Source: Heterotrichella gracilis
Lineage: Eukaryota > Sar > Xanthophyceae > Tribonematales > Xanthonemataceae
Length of the DNA: 64,000 bases
Direction of reading: 5' to 3'
Assembly: GCA_032358255.1 (NCBI GenBank)
Contig: JAULBX010020854.1
Span: 1 to 64,000, forward strand
The translations under genes and the position numbers were made by a program. Shown here piece after piece: positions 39,284 through 50,878 of the stretch. The notes beneath the pieces were generated by a model. That model was not told where the DNA came from. It saw nothing but the letters and a program-made list of their open reading frames with translations, and made no database searches. Every line of letters begins with the position of its first letter. The stretch's first letter is position 1.

Positions 39284-39286
39284 TCC

Positions 39287-42200
39287 TCAAAACTTGAACA
39301 CCTGTTCTGGCGCATAGCCCAGGTTCTTGAGGGCGCCAGTCAGCTCCCCTGGTCACACAGTAAGCATACGCAGTTGGAACACGTGAGAACTGCATACAGC
39401 TGGTGCGTACATGTCAACACATTCCCCAGTAACCGTCACTGCGAGGTCTGCGGCATCCAAAGGCATGCTCAATATGTGCAATACCGATGCACTGGTGTTG
39501 CAACCCTTTGCAAGAGATGCATGGACCATGCATGCAGCTGCAGCGAAGATGGCATTCTCTCATAATGCATGCCACATGATGAGTGCAGTAAGTCGAAAAT
39601 GGCATCGCTGTACCAGTTGATGTACCTGCCACCCTCTGGGCATTTCAGCGGGAACCACTTTCGTCTGCTTCATATCATTCTGCTTTAACGGTTAGAAGGT
39701 GACAACCACCCTGCGCTGGACTAAAGCAAGCAAATGAGTGCATGCCAAACTTGGCAAAGCACTCTGCGCACCTTGTGACTTGTCCTTTGCCTTATCCCCA
39801 CTGATGGCATTCATCAGCCCGGGAGGTCCACACACCAGGACCAGGTTGTCAGGCCCGGGTGGGGGCAGGTGGCTGCGCAGCATGTCTTTGGTGACGTACC
39901 CTACCCCCCCTTGCCACTGCTTGCTGCTGGCCTTGTCAACCACATAGTACACCTGCACCGGCAGGTAAACAATACACATGTAAAAAAAAGGAGCAAGCAA
40001 CAACAAGCAGTGCCACTGTGTGCCCATTGTGTGCCACAGCCCACCATATGGGTCCCACAAGAATACTACCTAAATCTAACATTCGACCGCTGCAGAGTCA
40101 GGCAAGGGAAACACACTCCATGACTTGCAACCCCTGACACTGCAAAATCAAACCAACCTTGAAGTTTTTATGCTTCGCTGCCAGGTCATCGATCTTGGTC
40201 TTGAGGATGATGTCACCCTCTGACACATTCCCATAGATGAGTGACACCTGCGTCTTGTCCCCGGGATTGCGCAGCACCTCCTCAGCCACTTGGAGCATGG
40301 GGGTGATCCCGGTACCGCCCGCCACCTGCAATGGATGAATTTACAAAAGATTCAATAGGAAAATAACAAATAAGACATTGAACAATTGATTATAGTATAC
40401 ATCTGGCGTTGAACAGGCGCATTAGCTAAGAAGATGATTTGGCACAGAGAACTGCATTGCTGTTCTGTCCATCAATTCCCCTATCATCCATCCACGGGCG
40501 CTCCCACAAGGTGTGGAACCAAATCACCGCAGCCACCCACTTACCATGCCGATCGCCTTCTTCATGTTTGGCTCGTACTTGATCTTCATGATGGGACCCT
40601 TGCACTCCAGGGTGTCACCAACCTGGAGGGCATGCCAGTGTTCAGGAGCATCAAGATTGTTTGCCATGTCAGCTTGCTCTATTCATTAATTCCCCGCGTC
40701 CATTGCGCGAGTGGGCCAGTCACCCGCAGCAGGTTGAAATTCCCATGATGTGGCAGGTACACACATTAACACAGGGGTCGTCATCCTGTGTTAGTATGAA
40801 GATATGTATGCGCATTCTGCTTCCCTCCCACCCACTTATAACCATGATTGCATAGCTGGGTACCTCTTGGCCCAATTTAAGACGTTTGTACGGCACCCAC
40901 CTTGAGCCCCGCAATGTGGTGGGACATCCTGCCATCTGGGTACAACTAATTAGTATTTAGGGTTCAAAATTTAGGGTTTAGGGTTCACCTTGAGCCCCGC
41001 AATGTGTTGGGACATCTTTCCATCTGGGTACAACTATTTAGGGTTTAGGGTTCACGATTTAGGGTTTAGGGTTCACCTTGAGCCCCGCAATGTGTTGGGA
41101 CATCTTGCCATCTGGGTACACCTTGATGACCAGGTCGAAGTGGCCCTTGGCATGTGGCTCCGATGTGGGGGTGTAGGGCCGGATGACGTACGCGTGACTG
41201 CCATCCTCTTTCACGGAACCAATCAAAGCCCTGCATGGGGTGATGCAGTGGCGGTCAATGTCCCGCCTTACTATGCCCGCGCCATTGTGCGCCATGTGCT
41301 GCCACCAACACCAGTCGCATCAGCCAAATGGACCAGCTTGTCTGGAGAACTCGATGGCATGCCCGAGCAGGCACTAAGCATTGCGGGTGTTCATGCGCTG
41401 ATGACCATCAGGACTGGTGTGCCTGCATCACATGCCGTGTGATGCCCGCACGGCCTCACCTGGTGACCATGCATGACGCCACCGGCAGGCCCACCTCCTG
41501 GTGCGGATCAGGAAGACCAAACCTGGGGAGAACAGCGCATGTTAGACAATCATGGGTGCAAGTCCCTGCTGCACAAAGAGCCTTCACTGTACCAAAGCGC
41601 CATGGCACCGCAGCAGGACAGAAGGTCATGTATGGCTCTCATTGGCGGGACTCTGGTCTGGAGATGGTTTGCATTGCCCGCCCCCACCCACCCCACAGCA
41701 GGCATTGTGACATCCCACCTGTAGAGTGCGGTGTTCTCTGTGAGGGTCTGCCTGTGCACCAGCGGGAAGCTGCGCCACTCGTTGGGGTCCAGGGCGCTGG
41801 GACGCACTCCGCCGTGTCCATAGGCTGCGCCCCACCCCACGGGAGGTGGTGACGCCGCATGGGTCACAACTGGGGACCACTCCTGGAGGGGAGGATACAC
41901 GTTTAAGGGCGTTGGGCACACTGGTTTGTGGCGGCAGGGTGGGAAGGGGTGCAGGGGATGGGGGAGGTTACTGATGGGACAGTCCTGCCTAGTTGGGTAA
42001 TTAGGGTTTTGCTCGTTGGCGAGTACCCTGGCCCTGAAGAAGGCCCTAAAACGTGGATTTCATACAACAAGAGGTGGCAATTGGCTATTGGGTAGTATGA
42101 TTTATTCCATCAAGATAAATTAGCTCATGTTCTTCAAAGTGATGCATTACTGATCGTAGTGCACAGTGATCGTTATATGCATGCGTATGTGTTTCAATGT

Positions 42201-42416
42201 ACTTCTGTCAAGCACTTCACATTCCGCTCAACTATTGATTTTCAGTGACATTCCAGCATAAAATATGCCGCACAAGCCACTAGAAACCGTGTGACTGAAC
42301 ATAACAAAGCGTTGGCACCCCAGCCCTGCCTGGGTTGACGCCACATACGCCGCGCCTCCCACGCCGGCTGCAGCCACAGCCACAGCCGCACCTCTGCTCC
42401 TCAGAAACGACAGCAT
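39287..42416 (-). CDS. NADH-cytochrome b5 reductase
   Basis: Eight minus-strand exons: 42416 to about 42324, 41882-41719, 41522-41460, 41230-41077, 40622-40545, 40325-40158, 39952-39772, 39348-39287. They give about 320 residues. The first exon encodes a membrane anchor (VAVAAAGVGGAAYVAST). The FAD domain has the RPYTP motif in VIRPYTPTSEPH and the VYPDGKMSQHIAGL loop. The NADH domain has MVAGGTGITPMLQV, LIYGNVSEGDIILK and VLVCGPPGLMNAI, and ends GYAPEQVFKF. It passes electrons from NADH to cytochrome b5 at the ER or outer mitochondrial membrane. The donor of exon 1 is unclear: the obvious gtgcca site breaks phase, so a GC donor after ...YVASTQ or an earlier site is more likely. Exon 4's end is triplicated in the following intron. 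Confidence 0.92.
40895..41127 (-). repeat. Exon 4 end and donor site of b5 reductase in three tandem copies with TTTAGGG linkers
   Basis: A ~50-bp block covering the last ~15 codons of exon 4 and its donor occurs at about 41071-41127 (the real exon end, donor after 41077), 40983-41038 and 40895-40946. Copies are spaced about 88 bp apart. The linkers contain TTTAGGGTTTAGGGTTCA-type sequence, i.e. plant-type telomere units. Both extra copies lie in the intron and retain a CAAG|GT donor. Confidence 0.92.
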
Positions 42417-43138
42417 TGCTCCAACAGCACCCTAAACAGCCTCCGTTTGCGCTCTGTGCTAATACTTGGGCTGCAGCAACTGGAGAGTGGTAGCTTCGCA
42501 CAATGCTGACGTCATATCAATCGATAGTGTCGTCACTCCCCTGCCAGCAGCAAGGCACCAACTGGCAACGACCCCACGACCAGCAGGAAGCCCTTCAATC
42601 CGTGGCACTAGATGAGTGTGGTTGCGGCTTATTGGTACCTTTAGGTAGCACTTGCAAATGCTCTCAACTCGGGATATATAGGCACGCGACAACATTCCCA
42701 GACAAACCCGGCAAACCACCACTGCTATTTTCAGCGCGGAGCAATCACCCGGTACTGTAGTCGCAGCAAGGTGCGCAACGTTGAACTCAACCGCTCAAAG
42801 CACACAGCAGCGCCTCAAAGAACATTCTGTATTAAGTGCTTACTTCACTTGTCCGTGCTTGAACTGGTTTGCTAGCGTTGGCCCTGAAACGGGGCAAAGT
42901 GCCCACCTGGTGCATGCATGCATCTGACACACTCTAGCGACACCCACTTCAGCACAAGCACGAGCTGATACAACGCTCCCTGCTTGCAGAAAACTTAACA
43001 AACGCGTTTCTAGACTCCTGCTAGCCAAGCCTCAGCCGCGTTATCTCCAGTACCAACGCTTCAGGGCGCATATCCTAACACCTGCAGCATCTGCCAAGCA
43101 CTTGCACACCCACCAGTCCTCGATCCCAAGCACCCGCC
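42417..43138. other. Divergent promoter region b5 reductase / copine U-box gene
   Basis: No gene is recognised. A TGCATGCATGCAT motif lies at 42911, about 215 bp before the copine-like gene. Confidence 0.6.
42911..42923. promoter_or_regulatory. TGCATGCA-type palindrome upstream of the copine U-box gene
   Basis: TGCATGCATGCAT lies about 215 bp before the start codon and about 495 bp upstream of the divergent reductase. Confidence 0.35.
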
Positions 43139-46100
43139 ATGGGCTTTTTCAAGAAGCTGCTGGGGTCTTCCAAGGGCCACGAGTGCTCTCACAAGGGCCC
43201 CGCGACCTTCAAGTTCAAGGCCATACGAGACCAGTATAGCACTGTTCAGGACGTGCAGGATGCGCTGCGCAAGAACGGACTCGAGTCATCTCAGCTGATC
43301 GTGGGGATAGACTTCACCAAGGTAGGTACTAGCGCCACATGCTGCGCCTGCACAGTATACTCGACTCCTCTGCGCTGCTACACTACCCCCTGGCTGATAA
43401 ACCATGCATGTGTACACAAGTGTTGCAACTGCGCCAAATAAACACTGATGTTTAATTTCCCTGGCTGTGACAGCATTGTGGTGGGCACCTTTTTACACTA
43501 TGTTCACCATTGTAGAGCAATGAGTGGACCGGAAAGCAGAGCTTCAGCGGCAAGAGCCTGCACGAAATAAGCGCAAAGCCCAACCCCTACGAGCAGGCCA
43601 TCGCCATTATCGGGAAGACCCTGGCGCCCTTCGATGATGACAACCTCATCCCTGCATACGGCTTTGGAGATGGTAAGTCACTACAGTACCTCTGTCAACC
43701 CATTTAACATTGCCCCTGCGTTTCGTAATCCCAAATTACCAGACATGTGGCGCCCAGTAGCTACTAGCTCAGGGTGCCTCGTACCGCTTGACGCCCTCCT
43801 AGGAGGCCTCTCATATGTGTTGCACCCTGTCCCTCTGCACTAACCCACAACCCTTCCCCTCTGTGCAGCCACCACCCGCGACAAGGGCGTGTTCCCCCTC
43901 TTCTCAATGGGCGCCCCCGCCAATGGCTTCCAGTCGCTGCTGCAGCGCTACCGCACCATCACGCCCCACCTGGACCTCTGCGGGCCCACCTCCTTTGGGC
44001 CCCTCATCTGGCAGGCCATCCAGACCGTGATTGACAGCGGCATGCAGTACCACATCCTGCTGCTGGTGGCGGATGGACAGGTGACCAGGTCGCGCTGTAG
44101 CCATGAGACCAGCCCCCAGGAGAAGGACACTGTCAATGCCATTGTGGCAGCAAGGTGAGGCAGGAAAAGGGGTTGCTGTAGTTGCCGGGGGCTGTGCATT
44201 GTCGTGAGTAATCCCTGCTTTATGCTTGCTCCAGCTTGCTCCTTTGCTTGTGGGATGTGTGCAATCGTGTTCTTTGAATGAAAACAAGCCCTAGAAATCT
44301 ATGGTGGATTATTGAGGCTACACCTGTTCTAAGCTTCCCTTTCCCAACATCTTGCAGTCACTTCCCCCTGTCCATCGTCATGGTGGGGGTGGGCGATGGC
44401 CCCTGGGACCAGATGAACGAATTTGACGACCTGCTGCCCTCCCGCCAGTTTGACAACTTCCAGTTTGTGAACTTCACCAAGCTGATGGCGGACACAGCGC
44501 ATGTCACACCCGAGCGCAGGGAGGCGCAGTTTGCTCTGCGGGCACTCATGGAGATCCCCGAGCAGTTCAGGGTAAGTTAAATTAAGCCTGTTGCACCTTA
44601 GAGTGTGTTGCACAGATATCAATTATTGCTGCGTGGCATTCTCAGTGCTGTGGGGGTCTTTTAAATTCTCCACAGGGCCAAACCTTACCTGCCAAACAGT
44701 CACAGCCTTGTGTGCTTCTGCCAAGTCTGTCAACCAAATTCAGCCTGCAATATCGGCTTCAAAGTCAAATAAACATACTGTGGTAACTTGCAGCATCACA
44801 TGTGTGTAACATGTGCATGACTGGCCTGACCATGCAATTTTCCCCCTTGCAGGCTGTCCTGGCTCGCAACCTGGTGGGTGGCGCCCCCCGCAGGGATCAG
44901 CTCCCCAGAGACATCGCTACACGCCTGCAGCGCCTGCCTGTGGCTGACGACGTGGTGGCAAGGGAGGAGACACCGGTGGTGCAAGCAGCGCCCGCGTATG
45001 GCACCGTACCACAATATGGCAGCGCGAGGTAATGACTTACCTGATTGGAATTGTGTCAGCTGCATCGCAGTACCACTTAATTACTGTACACGTGCACCGG
45101 TGATGATACCCACAGCATGCAAGAAGCCCATGCAGCTCAGCATGACACCGTGAGATGGCTAATGCAAGAAAAGATAACCCTTTGCCTGTGCCCACCACTG
45201 CCTGCTCCTGTGATCATCTCAAGATGAGCCGCTGATTCAATAAATGACATGTCCCTTGATGTTTCACAGGTTTCCAGGGTATGAGGCCCAACAGGCTTAC
45301 CCGGGGCTTGCCCAGCAGCAGTCATTCTCCGCCTATCCTGGAATGGCGCAGCAGGCGCCAGGGTTTGGGGCGGCACAGCCCTACCCATCATTCAACGGGG
45401 GCCCGGATTTCCTGCCTCCCACTTCGGCTGCAAATAACGCCCCCTTCCCCAGCATCTATGACCAGGGTGCCTCTGGGTCCCCACCAAACTCGTCACACAA
45501 CTACCCGGCAGTGTCGATGCAGCAGAATTACCCGCCCACATCTGGCAAAGATGTGGGGTACCCTCCCGCTTCAGGCCCCCCCCTTCCCAGTGCCAACCAC
45601 GCCCCCTCTGCCCCGCCCTCAGCCACACAGCCTGCAAATGTCCTCCCAATGTACTTGTGCCCCATCACCAAGGTAAGGAGCTGGCCATCGTATAACACAC
45701 TGCTGGGGAACAGTCAAAGCACTTTGTCTTCCGATGGGTGGCTTTAAAGGGCTAACAGTGAGCGCGTTGTGTTCTGCACATTCTATCTTGTGGCGTTTTA
45801 GTATTGCAGATGTGATATTATGGCTTCAATTTTTATTTTAAATGCGCTGGCAATGATCAGGATGTATGCGCCTATGTGTTACCACCAATGGGCGGATATG
45901 GGACTATCATTGAGTGTACATTTGCCGAGGCAGCTCGCTAACCCCCCACTCCCTGCCCCTTTGCAGGAGGTGATGAGTGAGCCTGTGATGGCTGGTGATG
46001 GTTACACCTATGAGCGCAGCGCCATCACCCACTGGCTCACAACCAGCAGCAACAGTCCCATGACAAACACCCCCCTGCGCCACCCGCACCTCATACCAAA

Positions 46101-46155
46101 CCACGCGTTGCGCTCAGCAATCATCGAGTGGCAGCAAACGGCCATGGCCCAGTGA
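43139..46155 (+). CDS. Copine/vWA-domain protein with C-terminal U-box (RGLG-like E3 ligase with the RING replaced)
   Basis: Seven exons (43139-43321, 43516-43672, 43869-44154, 44358-44571, 44853-45028, 45270-45672, 45967-46155) give 535 residues. Residues about 30-320 are the copine vWA domain ([19 protein letters not shown] with the DxTxS-type [39 protein letters not shown]). About 340-470 form a Pro/Gln/Tyr/Gly-rich linker. The C terminus is a complete U-box ([30 protein letters not shown], then [14 protein letters not shown]). Plant RGLG ligases have the same vWA core but a C3HC4 RING; no such cysteine set is present. Gly2 could be acylated as in RGLG2, but residues 3-7 are not a classic myristoylation context. 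An E2-recruiting ubiquitin ligase is inferred. Confidence 0.9.
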
Positions 46156-47667
46156 GACGTGCACTGTCGGGGTAACTGGGTTTTGGGGTTGGGGAGGGGC
46201 ACCAGGTCTGAGGCGGGTGAATACACCACATGCGTGTTGCCCTGCTGAGAGATGTGCTCCCATACGATGATCAGCTGATGATGGTGGGAATTAACGAGTT
46301 GAGCGTGATCATGGAAAAGGGCGACCACTGTAGGTGCAATGTACCCACTTTGGGTAATTTGTTATTTTACAAGTTCTGGTGGCACATGCTCAAGGTTTTG
46401 AGACCCAAGCTGGAAGCACAGCAAATAGCCAGGCTGGGCAGTCGTTGATCTGAGCAATGTACAATAGCATATTATGACGTATGTTTCTACATGTTTGGAG
46501 AGCAATACAATGTTGTGCCATGTAGTTGAGCACTCCTGACGTTTCTTTAGCAATTGCTGGACAGCGTTGACCCACAACACTGCAGTAGAAAATGTTTGAC
46601 TATCCTCACAACTAGCAACCGCAAGAAGTATGATCTTAGGCACTATTTGGCCGCTATTGCATGAACATGAAAGATTCGCACGACTACATTTGACTGGAAG
46701 CGGTAAAGTTTTTTAATGTTCATGCATTTGAGGTGCAATCCTGAGCAGTCTCACCAACCATGCATTGACAACAAAGAGCACATATTGAGCTGGTGTAAGC
46801 ACTTGAGGATCAATCGCTATGAAAAATGACGCCAGTGCTGAACTCCTGTTTGCCCCGGCATTTTTGCCACAGGTGACTCTGCATTATCAACAAACTCGCA
46901 GGGTTGCAACACCTGCACTTTGTCAGAGGGTTGCAACATCACCAGCTTGACCTCGAACTCGGACAAAATGTTCCGAATTGTGAGAGTTGTTAACAGCCAA
47001 AAAGGGCTTCAATTTAGGGTTTGCAAAAGGTAGGGTTTTCAGGCACGAGGCCATAGGCCAGGGTGTCTGGTAAAAGCCATACCTCCCCTGGGCTTGCAAG
47101 CTTGCAGTGCATGCATGCATCACATCCAACCGGTTTCCTAGAAAACGGTACTTGACAGTCGCGATCAACATTTTCAAACGTTAATTTCCTTATCGAAACT
47201 TCGCCGTTCTGCCAACTTAACCTGCTGCCAAGCATACTTGGGTGCGCTTTCAACGTGTGCTCCTAGCAACAAAGATCCTAGGACGCTTACATCAAGAAAG
47301 CACTATGCAGAACTGCTGGTGGTTGTAGAGGTAGGTGCTGGGTTCTGCTGTTCCAGACCTGCTGTCTCTTCACAACGTCTCTAAACAACATGCCGTGCAA
47401 ACCCTCGCCAAACGCCATGGGGTTGGCCAGCTGGACTTCACTGCACATTTTACATAGCTGTGCAGTGCACTGATACTTTGGGCTCGTCACATTGTGATCT
47501 TTGAGGGTCACTGAGTGCAAAGCGTGTGTGCATGCATATAAAACTCTGTCAGGAAACCGATCAGGATGACATGTCTCAAACTTTCTGTAATAGGAGTGCC
47601 ATCCACTTTTGCAGAACCTGTGACAGCATAACCGCAGCACTGGGTGCACCTCTGGTCTCTGGATCCC
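46156..47667. other. Intergenic region before the BTB-SPRY gene
   Basis: No gene is recognised in 1.5 kb. It holds two TGCATGCA motifs (47108 and 47530), the second fused to a TATAAAA about 125 bp before the next start, and a TTTAGGG-like piece near 47014. Confidence 0.6.
47530..47543 (+). promoter_or_regulatory. TGCATGCATATAAAA: TGCATGCA motif joined to a TATA-like box
   Basis: The palindrome runs straight into TATAAAA about 125 bp upstream of the BTB-SPRY start codon. This is the best core-promoter candidate in the window; it is judged from sequence and position only. Confidence 0.45.
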
Positions 47668-49102
47668 ATGGCCTCCTCACGCCGCACCTCCAGGCAGCTG
47701 GCCAAGGCCTTGCAGCGGGAGGCCTTGTCAGACATACGTGACCGCCTCCGCTCTGCCCCTTATAACGATGTCACTTTCATGTGTGTTGATGGGGCCAAGG
47801 TTGAGGCCAACAGGGCGTTCCTGGCAGCACGCAGCCCATACTTTGAGCGGATGCTGTATGGGTCCCTGCGGGAGGCGTCTCAGACCGAGATACCCTTGAC
47901 TGGGGCATCGTCCAGTGGTCTGAAGGTCATCATCGACTGCCTATACTCTGGGGACATCAAGAACGTCCAGCCAGATGCAGTGGCTGTGGAGGCCTACAGC
48001 CTGGCCCGGATGTACGACCTGACCACCCTGTATCAGGCAATTCTACAGACGTTGACAGAAAACCTCACACGATCAACGGTTGCGGGGGTTCTTTCAGCAG
48101 CTGTGCTCCATCAAGTGGAGGGCGTGCAGGCCCTGGCCTTGGCGGTGATCAACAGCGACCCAGCCTCGTTCAGCCTCTCCCTCAGAGGGTTCAGTGGGCT
48201 GGCAGTGATGTGGCTGCTGTCAAAGGCCCCGTGCTTGCACTACAAGGAGGAGGACGCTTCGCGCGGTGGTGAAATGGGACAGGGAGTTCATAACCCAGGA
48301 GGAGAAACGCCGTCTGGAGGAGCAGCTTGGGTGCAGCAACAGCCCTGGGGAGGAGGCATCCGAGTCACCACCCAGCCTCAAGACCCTGCTCGGACCCCTG
48401 CTGGAGCTGATTCAGCTGGACCACGTTCCTGTGCCGGTCATTGAGGAGGTGGTGGAGGGCCATGGCCTGATGGACGCAGCACAGCTGTGTGCTGTCTACA
48501 AGCGCCATGCCAAGGCGCCGCGCCCTTGCACCAGCAGCTTGCAGACCAACTTCCGGCGGTTGGTGTTTGACACCGACTCCCTTGGCGAGGGTGTGCGGCT
48601 CCATCTGCAAGGTGGCGCAGGTGCGTTTGTACATGCGCCGAGTGGCTTGGAGCACCACACCATCCGGGCAAGGCAGAGCTTCACGCAGGGGGTGCACGCC
48701 TGGGAGTGTGAAGTGGCGACCACCGGCGCCCGGGGGTCCAACAATGTGTGGTTGGGGGTGGTGGATGACACACTGCGGAGTGTGGAGACAGGCGCGTGGT
48801 CCGGGCAGCAACGCGGGGGGTGGATGTATGGGTGCGACGACACCCTGTGCCACAACACAGCCTTCCAGGGCACCTGCGGGCTGGGGCGCTGGCCAACGCA
48901 CTGCAAGGTGGGGGTGGTGGTTGACATGGGCCGGAGGAGCATGTATGTGAGGCTGGACGGGGGGCCGCTGCGGCGGGCGTTCAGCAGGCTGCCTGCCTGC
49001 ATGCGGGTGTACCCGGCGGTGTTTTTGAAGGACAAGGCGGCTGTGTCGCTCAAGTTTGTTGCAGTGGATGAGGACATGCTACGCCAGCTGGGGGCCCTGT
49101 GA
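47668..49102 (+). CDS. BTB-BACK-SPRY protein, apparent one-base frame slip
   Basis: The coding region has no evident intron. From 47668 the first frame encodes a BTB/POZ domain (YNDVTFMCVDGAKVEANRAF, ARSPYFERMLYGSLREA) and the start of a BACK domain. The BACK domain continues as LRAVVKWDREFITQEEK only in another frame from about 48254, and that frame runs to the stop through a SPRY domain (FTQGVHAWECEV, WLGVVDDTL, KVGVVVDMGRRSMYVRLDGG). The total length, 1435 nt, is one more than a multiple of three, so a single extra base between about 48245 and 48262 fits. A sequencing or assembly error is as likely as a true lesion, because both halves are otherwise well conserved. BTB proteins usually act as substrate adaptors of CUL3 ubiquitin ligases, and the SPRY domain would bind the target. 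Confidence 0.8.
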
Positions 49103-49247
49103 GCAGGCGCAAGCGTCCAGTGGACAGCGTGGGTTATAGCGCAGCACTGCTTGGGCTTGTACTCCCGCGTACAAGCACGTGTGCAGCTAGGGGTGACATT
49201 TGGTTGGCTTGTTTATTGCCCAGTCCCCCGTTTCCGTGTTTTATATT

Positions 49248-49334
49248 AACACCAGTGACAATGGTGGTGTTAATATAAACACCACCATTTGTTGTGTTGG
49301 TGTTTATATTAACACCACCATTGTCACTGGTGTT
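49248..49334. repeat. Foldback: perfect 37-bp inverted repeat with 13-base loop
   Basis: The left arm 49248-49284 (AACACCAGTGACAATGGTGG...) is the exact reverse complement of the right arm 49298-49334. Each arm also holds shorter internal complements. It lies 145 bp after the BTB-SPRY stop, so it may be in that gene's 3' UTR. A miniature foldback element or a small-RNA hairpin are both possible. Confidence 0.9.
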
Positions 49335-49338
49335 GACA

Positions 49339-49362
49339 TATCATATCATAAAAATATGATAT
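49339..49362. repeat. Short AT-rich hairpin (8-bp arms)
   Basis: CATATCAT and ATGATATG flank a short A-rich loop directly after the larger foldback; the two may belong to one element. Confidence 0.6.
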
Positions 49363-50878
49363 GCCAGTGTCGCCCGGCACTGCGCCCACAGGGCCAACGT
49401 GCAAGTTACAGGGTATGTGTAGATGGTATCCCGCCTTATTCTTCCATTTTCGTTCCTTTTCTTTCTTATTGCGGAGACTTTCCCACCGGTAGTTTACCGG
49501 TAGTGCTGTTGAACCAGCCGGCGCTCAACTAAAATATACAAAATGGTACATTCTAATAGTACAAGTCTTTTGCTACTAAGGTTGTTGTTGATACTGTGAG
49601 TATTGTGTTCAGTTGTCATGTGCCTTACGCGTTTGAAGTTGCTCTTGTAGAGTGCTCCCGGAAGTTACTGTGCACTGTACCAAGTGTAAAACCCTGGGGG
49701 GAGGTGCCCCATGGGCAAAGCACCAACACATTGTCACTGCAAACAGTTCCCACCCCTTTGCTGGTACCAACTTACCTGGGGTGTTACATTCCAGGATGCC
49801 TCCACCAACAGTGGCCACGCCATCCCTAACCCTTCATGACAGTGATTAAGAGCCGCTGCCCAGTTTCAGCCCCATACAAAACCCTTACTGAACCATATGG
49901 CCACCGGTGCATGAATTCCACTGGCACTAGTGCACTGCGGGTACTGGCGCTGGTGTGAGCTCACACCCAGCGCAAACCCTCCAGGAGCCCAAACTGCAGT
50001 GCCTGCCACAAACGTCAGGCAAGCGGGAGAATGGCCGTTTAGGGTTTGCAGGGCATAGAGGGGGTTGCCAGCTGCCCCACTCCTTCCACCAGCGGAGCAC
50101 GCAGTCCAGCTTGACTCAGGCTGCCTGACCGTTTGCCAAGCCTTCAAAGTGAGAGCAGCGACAAAATTCCTAGGTATACCGCATGAACTCGCAATAAGCC
50201 AGGACAGAGTAAAACATTCAACATCGGTGTTGGGAAGACGCTTTTGCAACTGCTTGCAGCTGTCAAACGCTATACGTGCACGCAGAACACACACCACCAG
50301 GTGGGTCGAACGCTAGGTTGTCTCTTCGTCCTGTAGTGGAAAGTGTTTTGTAACGGGTAGGGCTTAAGGTGAGTTTATACTGTGATTCCACTGCCAATGG
50401 GCACACTAGCGGCGTGCAGTTCTTGTGGAGGAAATACGGAATGGGGAAGCTGGAGTGAAAGTGTTGCGATGCCATCCCTGGATGTCAGCATGCTTTTGCA
50501 AGCTTAACGAACACAAAACTCGTTGTTATAAAGTATATGTTTTTGGGTTAGAACAAACGCATCTCTTGAGTTTTTCGGAAGCGTGTTGCTGCACGTCTGC
50601 TAATTGACCGTTCCGAGGGGCCTCTTGAGGTCTGTCTAGTCTGTCAGGCCCTGAAGGGTCCACGTCCATCCGCATACGGTTTAACAGGGGTAAAAATACG
50701 CCCTTATTCTTTTCAAACGCTGCGTATCTACTACAAAGCTCTTTGCGAATGGAGTTTCGACATCCCATGGCGCCACAAACATCGCCCACATCCGTTCCAC
50801 CCATCCCGACACTGACCATCTTCTTCCACGACCGCGCAGGCAAAATATACCTCTGGTTGTTGTATCATCAAGGGGAAA

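Larger units (their letters stand above)
38252..39286. other. Convergent intergenic region HCCS / b5 reductase, with LINE fragment
   Basis: No host gene is recognised. Its right part (39147-39283) is a LINE C-terminal fragment, listed separately. The rest may include more degraded element sequence but shows no recognisable domain. Confidence 0.55.
49103..50878. other. Intergenic region between BTB-SPRY and H2B-like genes
   Basis: No gene is recognised in 1.8 kb. It contains a large foldback just after the BTB-SPRY stop, a smaller hairpin at 49338-49362, and a TTTAGGGTTTGCAGGG piece near 50038. A 143-codon minus-strand open frame (50297-49866) has no recognisable domain. Confidence 0.6.

Noticed and set aside
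40940-41080. TTTAGGG runs considered as a telomere or subtelomere
   Set aside because: Only a few units, inside an intron of an intact gene, with coding genes on both sides; an interstitial patch.
43139-43165. N-myristoylation signal on the copine U-box protein
   Set aside because: Gly2 is present, but the residues after it (FFKKLL) lack the usual small residue at position 6; left as an open possibility only.
48496-49077. 193-codon minus-strand frame
   Set aside because: A mirror frame of the SPRY-coding region.
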